The notes under the pieces were generated by a model. It had not been told where the DNA came from. It searched no databases and saw only the letters and a program-made list of their open reading frames with translations. A program made the translations under genes and the position numbers. 64,000 nt of DNA from Argopecten irradians. Lineage: Eukaryota; Mollusca; Bivalvia; Pectinida; Pectinidae. Position 1 is the first letter of the stretch. Each line of letters begins with the position of its first letter. The DNA is taken from the NCBI RefSeq assembly GCF_041381155.1, contig NC_091135.1, forward strand, positions 52,031,997-52,095,996. Reading direction: 5' to 3'. Positions 9,854 through 20,072 of this stretch are shown piece after piece.

Positions 9854-11041
9854 ATGCGGAAAATGCTTCCCGGTATTGGCGTGATCGGTACCACAACATC
9901 CATACGGTCGTACGTCCCACTCTTGAAATCATGCGGATTTCATGTTGCCGCGCTATGGGGTCGAACGAAAGAGGAAGCAGACGATCTTGCAAAAGAGTTA
10001 CACATACCATTCAGTACAAATAGGGTCGACGAAGTCTTGCTAAACAGAGACGTAGATGTCCTGGTTATAAGCTGTCCTCCTCATCTTCAATCCCCTATAG
10101 CTGTGAAAGCGTTGGGAATAGGAAAGCATGTTCTGTGTGGGGCTCCAGCAGGACCATGCCAGGTAGATGCTTTGAGGATGGTCAATGCCTCCAGATACTA
10201 TCCGAAATTAATGTCATTCATTGTTTTCGGACTGCGCTTTTTACCAACAATCTGCAAGATGAAACAATTGATGGAAGAATGTTTCATTGGAGAAATGACT
10301 ATTTGTGAAGTTAACATACACTTTGAAGCCAGTCCAAAGGAAAAGTTCGATTGGATGTGTGACGAAATGATGGGAGGCGGTGTTCTAAATACAATAGGAA
10401 GCAATGTAATTGACGTTATTTCTTATCTCACTGGACAGAAGGCTACAAAGGTCCATGGAATGTTGAAAACATACACAAAACAAACTGAAAAAATTAAAGG
10501 AATCAGAGAAATAACAAGTGATGATTTCTGCTCTTTTCAAATGGAACTTGACAAAGGATCCTGTGCTACTGTTACCATTAACAGTCATATACCTGGCGTG
10601 TTCCACCAGGAAATACTTATGGTTGGCACAAAGGGCCGTTTGATTGCCAAAGGTGCAGACCTTTATGGTCAGAAGCATTCAGAGAAGAAGGAGAGACTCA
10701 TACATTTTGATCCTATCAATTTCAAAGAGGAGGAAAGACATGGAGTTTCTGATAAAACAAGGGCAGAAATTGCAACACCATATTTAAAAGGCATCATAAG
10801 AATGATTGAAGCAGTGAAAGATGCATTTGAAAAGGAAGAAGAACGACAAAGGTACTGTCAGGATCCTGTTTTGCAAGCAGCAAATTTTGAAGACTCACTT
10901 TATGTTCAGACTGTTGTTGATGCCATAAGGAAATCAAATAAAACCAAAGAATGGATGAAGGTTAATGTGATGAAAGAAGAACCAGACCCTAATCCATTCT
11001 TGTCCTCCTCTATCCGTAGCAGTACATATTCACTGCACTAG
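9854..11041 (+). CDS. Glucose-fructose oxidoreductase domain-containing protein (GFOD1/2-like)
   Basis: An uninterrupted frame of 395 residues. The N-terminal half is a dinucleotide-binding Rossmann fold with the glycine turn GIGVIGT, followed by the family phrases LWGRTKEEADDLAKEL and ALGIGKHV. The C-terminal half is the GFO/IDH/MocA domain, with RFLP, MGGGVLNTIGS, LTGQKATKVHG, ITSDDFCSFQMEL and DLYGQ. The closing EEPDPNP resembles the vertebrate GFOD tail. Vertebrate GFOD proteins are about 385-390 residues. The family usually starts MLPG, so the second ATG (9863) may be the real start, giving 392 residues. The function of the family is poorly known: it looks like an NAD(P)-dependent oxidoreductase, and GFOD2 has been linked to extracellular matrix. 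The coding region has no intron here, so either the gene is naturally single-exon or it is an old retrocopy. I cannot tell whether it is closer to GFOD1 or GFOD2. Confidence 0.93.
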   Translation: MRKMLPGIGVIGTTTSIRSYVPLLKSCGFHVAALWGRTKEEADDLAKELHIPFSTNRVDEVLLNRDVDVLVISCPPHLQSPIAVKALGIGKHVLCGAPAGPCQVDALRMVNASRYYPKLMSFIVFGLRFLPTICKMKQLMEECFIGEMTICEVNIHFEASPKEKFDWMCDEMMGGGVLNTIGSNVIDVISYLTGQKATKVHGMLKTYTKQTEKIKGIREITSDDFCSFQMELDKGSCATVTINSHIPGVFHQEILMVGTKGRLIAKGADLYGQKHSEKKERLIHFDPINFKEEERHGVSDKTRAEIATPYLKGIIRMIEAVKDAFEKEEERQRYCQDPVLQAANFEDSLYVQTVVDAIRKSNKTKEWMKVNVMKEEPDPNPFLSSSIRSSTYSLH

Positions 11042-11273
11042 ACTTTGAAGAAGTTACAGAATTAACACTGTATATATTACCAGAGAAAATCTCATATCAC
11101 TATTTATTAAGTTGATATTGTACACATGCATACAGTAACAAAAATCAAGTTATTGTCATGAGAACAATGAAACATATAAGAAAATATTTTGAAAGATTTA
11201 ATTGTATGAGATATACATGTAGTTTGATTGAAAAGAACTTCCAAATTTTGTGGTTTAGGTATGGTACTGAATT

Positions 11274-11279
11274 AATAAA
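11274..11279 (+). promoter_or_regulatory. Poly(A) signal AATAAA of the GFOD-like gene
   Basis: AATAAA 233 nt past the GFOD stop, giving a compact 3' UTR that ends just before the TTAA MITE at 11343. Confidence 0.5.
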
Positions 11280-11342
11280 AATCTGTGTCATAGACAAATT
11301 CAGTATTTTTCTGGGAAACTTCTAATTAATGTTTTGCTTTAA

Positions 11343-11699
11343 AGATGCTCCACCGCCGACAGAGCATAAATGATATTCATCATTTGAACAATAATTGGTG
11401 TTCAATCGTATATATATATGCCTAATTAACACAAAAAATATTACGTAATAATTTATTTCGCCTTTGGTGCATGCGCAATCAGTACTTCATTCCATATAGG
11501 ATATAGTGCCACGGAATTTTTTCGGGATGCGATTAATTATTTTTCATAATTTTAAACTTTAAGTAAAATTAGAAGCTCAAACTTTTCAATGGTGGTAATG
11601 GTGTAAAGTAAGTAACTTTTGTAACTGAAGAAAAATACTAAATCGTCTGCTCCTGTGAAAAATAGTGAAAAATTACCATTTGTCAGCGGTGGAGCATCT
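11343..11699. mobile_element. TTAA-flanked MITE, copy 2 (357 bp)
   Basis: Same ends (AGATGCTCCACCGC), same length and same orientation as the copy at 4368-4724, with TTAA at 11339-11342 and 11700-11703. The body is collinear with copy 1, with scattered substitutions. It lies just past the 3' end of the GFOD-like gene. Confidence 0.85.
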
Positions 11700-11703
11700 T
11701 TAA

Positions 11704-13099
11704 GATACTGGTCACTAATCTTTATTATATATATCAGGTAGATGATAATTAACCTTCTGATTTTTTTCACAATTGAAAATTGAAGTAATCATTTATTGTT
11801 TTCCACTGGTTAAGTCTCACTTGTATTTAAGATGTTATAAATTGAAAAGGAAGTTGTGCAGCAATATTAATTGCCATCTCAAGCTCATGTCTAGAGTAGC
11901 AGTTTATGTGATCCAATATTGTATTACTCATTGAATTTAACAACTATTTCAACACACAACACATTAAAAAATAAATAAATTCTTTACGTCAGGAAAACTG
12001 AAGTAAAAATATGCTGATATTGGTTGGTGATTAGATTGATGTGGTTATACTACATATTAAACACAAGAAAAATTTCTGGCAATACTTTTATAATATTTCA
12101 AATTGAAGACCAAAGTATGTACCATGACCGGTACTGTAAAATTCCTCAAAAGATTGCAAATGTATATTGACATTTTTTTATAAAAAACATTTTAACCTAT
12201 TTTCTGAAAAGTAAAAACGCAATGAATTTACAAAATGAAAAACAAATACTTTATTGAACATTTTAATTCATTAATTGTGTCTAATAGTTTGATTGATGGT
12301 GCAACACTGATTGTATGGTTGATAATCTTTGTTCATAGTTGATAGCTAAAATCTATTTGTATGATTAATATAGTCTGTGTTTGACTCCATGTCTAGTCTG
12401 TCCATTTAATGGTATATTTGTAAAGGTGACAGTCTTTCAGTATGGATGGTAACAAATTGTTGATAGCTATGACTTAGTGAAAAATTATCCTATGTGGATG
12501 TTTATTTCCCTTGTACAGCAGTGTTCCATATAATTTAGAGGGATGGGTAATTGTGCTCGCACTTTGAAGGAGAGGGTTAAAACTCTGGTTTCTGTGTGAA
12601 CCCAAAACTTAACAGAGACATTTCGATAAAAGCTATGCGGTTATAGTGTAAAGTAATCGATGATAAACTAGCAACTGTGGAATATCTATCTAGAACAAGA
12701 GCACAGTTGATGCAGACTGGAAAAATGACTGGAATTGATTCTACTACATTTCTTCTTATTTTATTTCTGGATGTAAGCGCTCATAATAATTGGGATGAGT
12801 AATATTTTGGGTAATTTGTACACATACATACAATTTTTAAGGGTAATTGGCAGATTTTCAATGGGTATTTTACTCGTGTACTCATCTTAACTGGAGCACT
12901 GAGTACATGTATTTGATTATGTAGTATGATGTACATGTAATTAATGACTGACTAAATGGACAAATTGTTGTTTATCATGACCTTTATAGTTTTATGTGAA
13001 CTTCTGACAAGAGTTAGTGCTATTTTTAGTAGAGCTGATTTATTATAATTATTATCAATGTTTTTCGTCAGAAACATTTATAACATTTATGTTCTCTCT
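11704..13099. other. Intergenic DNA, no feature recognised
   Basis: AT-rich sequence without long open frames, splice-like coding exons or clear repeats on either strand. Confidence 0.5.
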
Positions 13100-13341
13100 C
13101 ATTCTTGATGCTCCAGGAGTTACCATCTATGACATTATATCCAACCCGGGACTATCTCATAGTTACACTGGAGGCAGCTTATGAGAAAAAACAGTGTACT
13201 GTTATTTGATTCTTTTGATATACACCAAAGAACCAAATTCAGCTAAACTTACCTGTGTCTTATGTTCCTTCAGTTTTACTATGACATTGTCCAGGGGTGG
13301 ATATTACGACAATGATAGTAACCCCTGGTGTAGTGAGGATC
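13100..13341. mobile_element. MITE-like element with CCTCGGTACTCCAGGGGTTAC-type ends
   Basis: The left end (reading TTGATGCTCCAGGAGTTAC) and the reverse complement of the right end (reading TCACTACACCAGGGGTTAC) form an imperfect inverted repeat of about 23 bp around 240 bp of non-coding DNA. A shorter element with matching ends is at 38901-38971. Target duplications are not clear, so superfamily is not assigned. Confidence 0.5.
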
Positions 13342-16263
13342 ATTCTCTCTGTAGCTAGTAATCTTTTAAACTTATCATGACATTATTTATACTACCTACA
13401 GTTAAATAACATAGAAGATTCATACATTGATATAAACATTTCCAAAATGAACATCAATGTAATCAAGTTTACTAAATACTGTCTACATACCCAAGGATAC
13501 TACTCATCCGTATGAATAAAGATACTAAATATGGATACTAAATATTTTCACTACAAAGTAACTAATCATTATCAAGAAAAAGAGAACTAAACATCCCTAT
13601 TTCCAATGTATGAGGACATCAACATTAAAGAACAGTTTCTGTGGTAAAGCAGTTAACGTTTATTTGATTTTGTGTCCAACAGAAAGATATTATGTCATTT
13701 TATTTTGTTAGCTAATAACATCACACCAAAAGTAGATTAAGATTCTTTATTGTTTCAATGGTGGAAAACTGAAATGAAATGTCCCAATTTTTATGTACAT
13801 GTTGAATACATGAACATGATATGTCTCTACAAATGGATCTGAAATGTTGATATTTTCCATTATCATAGTGTACTAGATATATGTATGTACTATATTGTAA
13901 TGTGTCAACCCATATGTATTTAGGGTGAGGTATTATGTGATCTTGTTTATAGTGACTAAATCTATAGAATGGACTATTCTTGTTAGACAAGGTGAGGTAA
14001 TTCTGTTATTACTATATGTTTTTTAGCCCACCACCATGAGATGGTGGGCTATCTTTTGTAACAGTGAATATCAGCATCTTCAAGTAAATTAAATTATGGA
14101 CCATTTAATTTCTTTTCTTGTACAATTTTGCTTTAACTGCATGATCAATTTGATTCTGACATTCTGAACAAAGTTACAGATGGTACATCCTTAAAACCTA
14201 CATTCCTATACAAAACTATTGTTTCTTCTTTCAGTGTTCGTAACTTGTTACTTTTTGTTGATGTCCATTTGATGATGTTGCTGTAGCTGTATATGATTGT
14301 ATGTTTACTTTATAAGTTATATCACTGGCATATTGTACTTATGTTACTATACTAAGACACATTATGAATCTCTGCATTATTTCATATATGGTTGGCTGCT
14401 GTAATTAGATGTGTTGTTATATATACAATGTAGTCGCACAATAGTCCGACAGTTTCATGGATTGAACATTCATAGCTTTCTGATGAAATGTCCTTGTGGA
14501 TATGCACTTACGGGATATATATTAAAATTGATGTAAACTGTTAATTTAAGTAAGGTACTGGGACATTGCTGTGACTGGTTACAAGCTTTGTCAAAATTCC
14601 GCTATTTCATTAGAACAATCTGCCCTTTAAGGTAACCAGTACAACAGTGTTAATCATGAAGCAGGCAGGGAAAGAACCTAGAGTATACAGATCGGCTGTG
14701 TCGGAAAAATAGTCATACTAAGGGAAGTAACTGTGATGGACATACAGCAGCCAGCCATGAGACACAAACTACTATATTTATAATTACTGGTATTAGATGT
14801 TTGGTTAGCTTTGTGTTGTAATGTATTGTAACATGCTTATTCAAATATACTTGCAATAGTAGTTAAGAATTTGGTATTATGACAAAATAAGAAATGCAAT
14901 AAGCATGTTATTTACCCAATTATTTGCAAATAAGCCCATATTTATTGTACACATTTTTATGGAATTTTTATGAAATTTAGATAGCCTAGATTTATATTTA
15001 CATCCTAATTGCATTACAGCTTCTGAACCAAAGTATATACACTGTATGTATATACATGTGCTATATAACATACTATATCTATAATTGATAAATAAGCTTT
15101 CGCACACAAATATGTCCCTGTAAGACTTGCAGTTTGGGTAAGGCAATCAGCTAAAAATGTTACATATCAAAAAGAACATTGCAGTCCCCACCACTTTACA
15201 CAATGTTTAATACAGATGTTTGCTCAAATTATGCTACCAAATAACTCTCCCTAAAATTATCATTTTCAAAGAGCTGGGAAAAAATGGGCTTATTTGAAGA
15301 TAAAATTTTCAAATAAATTTAGTTTGTTTGATAAAAGTATAGTGTCAGAGTTATAGAATTCCGGATGTCCGATGTTGACTTTGTATAATTGCATATAGAC
15401 ATAATAATTTTGTTCATATATGTGTGAAGAAAGAATCTGATTTCATCAACCATTTCTACAGATTTCTACATGTTTACAGATTACCTGAAGTAACAGTGCA
15501 ATACAATGATTGTGTTCAGAATTAACATCATGACAAGTGACTTTGATTTCATGGATATTTGTTACCTTTTTTCTGTGGGCTTGTTTAAATAAAGCATAAA
15601 AACAGAATTTGTTGAATGTAAATGAATATCATTATGGTAAAGGATGTAGTTACAATTTGTATTGTATTGTATAGTGTATTGTTGCTTTGATTTTCGTATA
15701 TTGCATACAAAAATTTGTCTCATTTTGTATTGTGGTTTTGGGATCCTTACTTAAAATGGATAAAGGAGAGGTTTAGGATTATGTAATTTATTGTAATTTT
15801 AATTTTCACAAATAATGAATAATTGATATTTAAAAACTTGTTGTCTAAAGAAAACCACTAATTGCTTTAGCTAATACACATTTCTTAATAATAACATTTA
15901 CATCTAAAGAGTTTTGCCTGTGTACACAAACACAAATTAATTTCAAATCTTTAAATAAATTATATGTTTAAAATTTTGATAAGGAGATGAAGAAAAAGAC
16001 ATAATAAGCTTGATCTTGTCATCATCTATTGTTTCCAAATTTTCCTGTTGAATAGCCACGTATTGATTGACGTTGATAACAAGAAGCACTTTTGTATTTT
16101 TCACAATTTATTATATTTAAATGCTATGAACAGATCAATCAAAACACTGGTTTGTTGATGTTAACATTCATAGAGCGACAAAATTTATAATGTAAAAAGA
16201 ACAAAAATAGTTTATTTTTACAAAAAATAAAATAAAAAATAATACTGTAAAGTGTAAACATTT
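13342..16263. other. Intergenic DNA with one isolated hairpin
   Basis: AT-rich and non-coding. The only structure noted is AGCCCACCA (14025-14033) pairing exactly with TGGTGGGCT (14042-14050), a 9-bp hairpin that looks like the end of a degraded repeat. Confidence 0.45.
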
Positions 16264-17187
16264 TTAGCTCACCTGGCCCTAAGGAGGGGAAATAGAGGTA
16301 AATCCTTTAAAACGCTACTTGTCTTAGAGTTCTGCATGAATTGTAACCAAAATTAGCCACAAACATCCTTGGGGGAAGGGGAACAGAACTTGTATAAATT
16401 TTGGCTCTGATCCCCCAGGGGCAGGAGGGACGGGGCCCAATAGGGGAAATAGAGGTAAATCCTTTAAATCGCTACTTGTCATAGAGTTCTGAATGGAATG
16501 TAACCAAATTTGGCCACAAACATCCTTGGGGGAAGGGGAATAGAACTTGTATAAATTTTGGCTCTGGTCCCCCGGGGGCAGGAGGGGCGGGGCCCAATAG
16601 GGGAAATAGAGGTAAATCCTTTAAATCGCTACTAGTCATAGAGTTCTGAATGGAATGTACCCAAATTTGACCACAAACATCCTTTTTGGAAGGGGAACAG
16701 AACTTGTATAAATTTTGGCTCTGACCCCCCGGGGGACAGGAGGGGTGGGGCCCAATAGGGGAAATAGAGTTAAATCCTTTAAATCGCTACTAGTCATAGA
16801 GTTCTACATGGATTGTAACCAAATTTGGCCATAAACATCCTTGAGGAAAGGGGAACAGAACATGTATAAATTTTGGCTCTGACACCCTGTGGGCAGGAGA
16901 AGTGGGGCCCAATAGAGAAAATAGAGGTAAATCCTTTAAATCGCTACTAGTCAAAAAGTTCTGCATGGAATGTAACCAAATTTGGCCACAAACATCCTTG
17001 GGGGAAGGGGAACAGAACTTGTATAAATTTTGGCTCTGGCCTCCCGGGGGCAGGACGGGTGGGGCCCAATAGGGGATTTAGAGGTTAATATTAAAGTTCC
17101 TTCAGAAAAGAAACAATGAACCTGTATTCAGAACATTACTTGGCATTACAAACCAGGTGAGCGATACAGGCCCTCTGGGCCTCTTGT
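16264..17187 (-). mobile_element. Helitron-like element, family B, short reverse copy
   Basis: The reverse complement runs from ACAAGAGGCCCAGAGGGCCT, through the same unique head and about five 156-bp units, to GGGCCAGGTGAGCTAA. It shares head, core and tail with the element at 5087-7724 but has about one third of its units. The copies therefore differ mainly by array expansion or contraction. The (ACGG)n run seen near the end of the longer copy is absent. Confidence 0.8.
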
Positions 17188-17697
17188 TTTAATCTAATAT
17201 TAAGAGAAAATTTTCAGGAATCAATGTTATAGCTGTTGATATTAGACTATGTACAATGTACATTTGTATATGATAATTAATTGCACTGTAATAATACATG
17301 AACAGTACCTAGTAAAATGGTAATATTTTTTGTCTGGTTTAACTTGAAAGACAACTATTATCTGGTTTATCTGTTAATGATATTCATTTTAATACACACC
17401 AATATGATGATATAAAACCAGTGTTTTTGACCATTAAGGTTGACCAAGTTGGACCAACACTACAACAATTCCATGTTATGCCATTGGACTGTGCCATTAG
17501 TTACCACGTTGTTGTCAGTATTTACTGTTAAACTTACCTATATAGAAATGTATGTTGAGAATTAAATCTACTAAAACTTGTAGGTGTTTTTATTCTTTTC
17601 TCTTCCACCATTATTTGATGGTGTCTGTCAAGTTCATTATATGGTGGAACTGTAATATATCACTGAAAGTCCAAGAGAGGTTGTGGTGTTTACAACT
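17188..17697. other. Intergenic DNA between two repeats
   Basis: AT-rich, no coding or repeat signal recognised. Confidence 0.4.
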
Positions 17698-18065
17698 AAT
17701 CAAGAGATCCAAAATGGATCTTGATGCCCATCAAAGAATGATATGTGTCTGACAATGGAAGAGGGATCTTTTCTCTGCTTTTCAAACTTCAACCTCAGAA
17801 CTACAAATACAATTTGAGAAGTTCCCTTTGGTACTTTTTGAGAAATATAGCGGTTTGAGTGGTAACAATCTTCAACTATCAAATTCCAAGGTGGTTGCCT
17901 GTCGGCCATCTTGTTAACTAATCAATCCCAAAATGCAATATACATAACTATGGACCTAGGGGAACCTACAAATGGAATTTGAGAAAAATCCCTTCAGTAG
18001 TTACGGAACTTCCAAGAAATAGATGATATAAACTTCAATTACCAAAATCTAAGATGGTCATTTGG
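17698..18065 (+). mobile_element. Degraded Helitron-like element, family A
   Basis: The head (CAAGAGATCC, then GGATCTTGATGCCCA and GACAATGGAAGAGGGATC) matches the start of the family-A element at 2924. About two diverged core units follow (CGGCCATCTTGTTAAC, CCCTTCAGTAG). The characteristic tail with AGGTGAGCTAA is missing, so the copy is 3' truncated or too decayed to see. Confidence 0.65.
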
Positions 18066-19163
18066 AATGACCTTGACCTACTTTCCTAATCGAGGTCAAA
18101 TACATTTAGAGTTTTTGAGAGAGAGAAAACAGCCAATGCATGGATAAAGAACAACTGGTTTGAGATGAAAGAGTTAATTTCTCTTCAACGAGAAAAGAAG
18201 TTTACGGCTCAAGGACATAACCTTTAAAAAAATATGTCATAACCTGCTTATTTCGATCTGACTTTGAAGAGAATATACAAACGTTGACTTGCCAATCATA
18301 CAAAGTTGAATGCTATGTGTATTAACGCTAACATCGTGGGGTCTAATGATCCATCTCGGGGCAAATTGAGTTATGTATATGCGTAAAGGATGAAGCATGG
18401 GGAAGCGATCGTTTACATTTTGTATTATCGAGACTTGTTGAAAATCAGTAACTTCTTTCTAACTTAGAAAATGTTAAGATGAATCGTATGTTTGAATATA
18501 CAAAGATAATAAAGAAATTAATAAACTTGATTAGGAATATTTTGAAGAAATATACATATATCACAGAAACACAATTTAACAAAGGACGACAATTTATTAT
18601 TTTTTTACTCGCGTTCTATCTGGGCCACGAACTCGCGATCTACGGCACCGCCTAGCCAAACATACCTGCACCTTTTACCTAAGTGATTGTCGATATGCTG
18701 ACATGATTGATCACTGTGGAATTGGGCGGTTAATTTGATTGGAAAATTGCACTTGTCTTTTCTTTTTTCTAGGAACAATGAATTTGATTTACATCATGTT
18801 CTGAAAGTGCAACATGAATATGTTTACCGGATAATATATGTGCTTTTATTAATGCATCAATTGCTGCGCACGTTTTTGTTAACATAACGTTGTATTTTTA
18901 AGGAAAACGGCGTGAATTAAAAACAAAAACTTTTAACATTTACTTGTCACTTCTACTATATAAACTAACTAAGTCAAAGTGAAGTATATGACGGTATAAC
19001 TGACACCCAAAACGTGACCATAATGACGTCACTTATGTTGACCTGATCACCGTAAAATGGCTGTTCTATCTTGTGGATTAAATCGTCGTTGATAAACAGT
19101 TTTCCTGGTCTAGCTTAAACAATGTTAATGCAGAGGCCCTAAAATGAGTTGATTATGTCAATA
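18066..19163. other. Intergenic DNA, no gene recognised
   Basis: Non-coding. A GC-richer stretch near 18610-18670 has faint resemblance to tRNA-derived SINE promoter boxes on the minus strand, too weak to call. Confidence 0.4.
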
Positions 19164-19165
19164 TA

Positions 19166-19379
19166 AGCATTAAACTATCTTGGTATGGCATCTATGGTCT
19201 ATACAGATGCCGGAGTTTTGCAGACAATCTTCATAATGCGCGCTGCTATGGTCTAGATATAGATGCCAGAGCTTTTCGGACAATCATCTCACAATGCGCT
19301 AGCGCGCATTATGAAGATTGTCTGCAAAGCTCTGGCATCTATATAGACCATAGATGCCTTATGAAGATAGTTTAATGCT
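19166..19379. mobile_element. Foldback element, 214 bp, TA-flanked
   Basis: The two ends, from AGCATTAAACTATCTT inward for about 78 bp, are near-exact inverted repeats, so the element can fold into one long hairpin. It is flanked by TA (19164-19165 and 19380-19381), as in Tc1/mariner-type MITEs. The middle contains a further partial direct copy of the arm (CTATGGTCTA, AGATGCCAGAGC), so it looks like an arm duplicated and inverted more than once. No coding sequence. Confidence 0.8.
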
Positions 19380-19522
19380 TAATTAGTCCCACCATCCGGT
19401 TGTTATGACATCATGATTTGACGCGAGTTTCGTGACGTCAAAATCAGCGGAACTTGGGACAAATCGACGGTAAATTGTACTTCACCCACGTCGTTTTGGG
19501 TCTCTCGAAATCGCCGTATTGT

Positions 19523-19603
19523 CACAGGCGTTTGGCTCTATAGACATTTTTGTCTATATATATATGTAGTACTGTAGTATGTCTATAGATCCAAACGCCT
19601 GTG
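19523..19603. mobile_element. Miniature foldback element, 81 bp, with 7-bp duplication
   Basis: Arms of about 24 bp start CACAGGCGTTTGG and are inverted at 19580-19603, with a single substitution between them. GTATTGT is repeated directly on both sides (19516-19522 and 19604-19610). The size and near-8-bp duplication suggest a hAT-like MITE; that assignment is tentative. Confidence 0.7.
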
Positions 19604-19907
19604 GTATTGTCCTACCAACAAGTAACAGGGGATGTTGTTGTAATGGTTCCAGTGAATTGTTTATTGAATGTCAACTGTACAACGGGAAATTCGACATGAA
19701 GCGCGGTTAATTGAATTACCCTTGTCCAGTTGGCATTCATCATTTAAATTACTGCCAACTAGAAACATTTCAATGCTTAAAAATGACGTAATAGTAAATA
19801 CCTGACGATCTAATTTTAAAATTGATTATATCATATCCATTTTTGTAACCTTGGTATGATGTAAATTTAAAATTCTGTAAATAAATAGTACCACTGGCTG
19901 TTTAATT

Positions 19908-20072
19908 CAGACTGGCCACCAGACTCGGTTGTTGATGAGATTTTTTTCTAAGTCTAATTCTACAGTATCTCCCCCTAGTTTGAAACTTAGAATCAAACAT
20001 GTAGTAGAGACAACAATAGTCTGGCCAAATGTTAGTGATTTTTTAATATTCTACAGACTGGAGGCCAGTCTA
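19908..20072. mobile_element. Possible MITE with CAGACTGGCC ends
   Basis: The left end CAGACTGGCCACCAGACT and the reverse complement of the right end, AGACTGGCCTCCAGTCT, form a short imperfect inverted repeat around 130 bp. An internal phrase, TATCTCCCCCTAGTTTGAA, recurs near 49414 in another non-coding stretch, so this belongs to a dispersed family. No target duplication is obvious. Confidence 0.4.

Noticed and set aside
18610-18675. Possible tRNA-derived SINE promoter boxes on the minus strand, with a similar hint at 49085-49200
   Set aside because: Only loose A-box and B-box-like strings. The two sites do not align well with each other, and no tail or target duplication was found.
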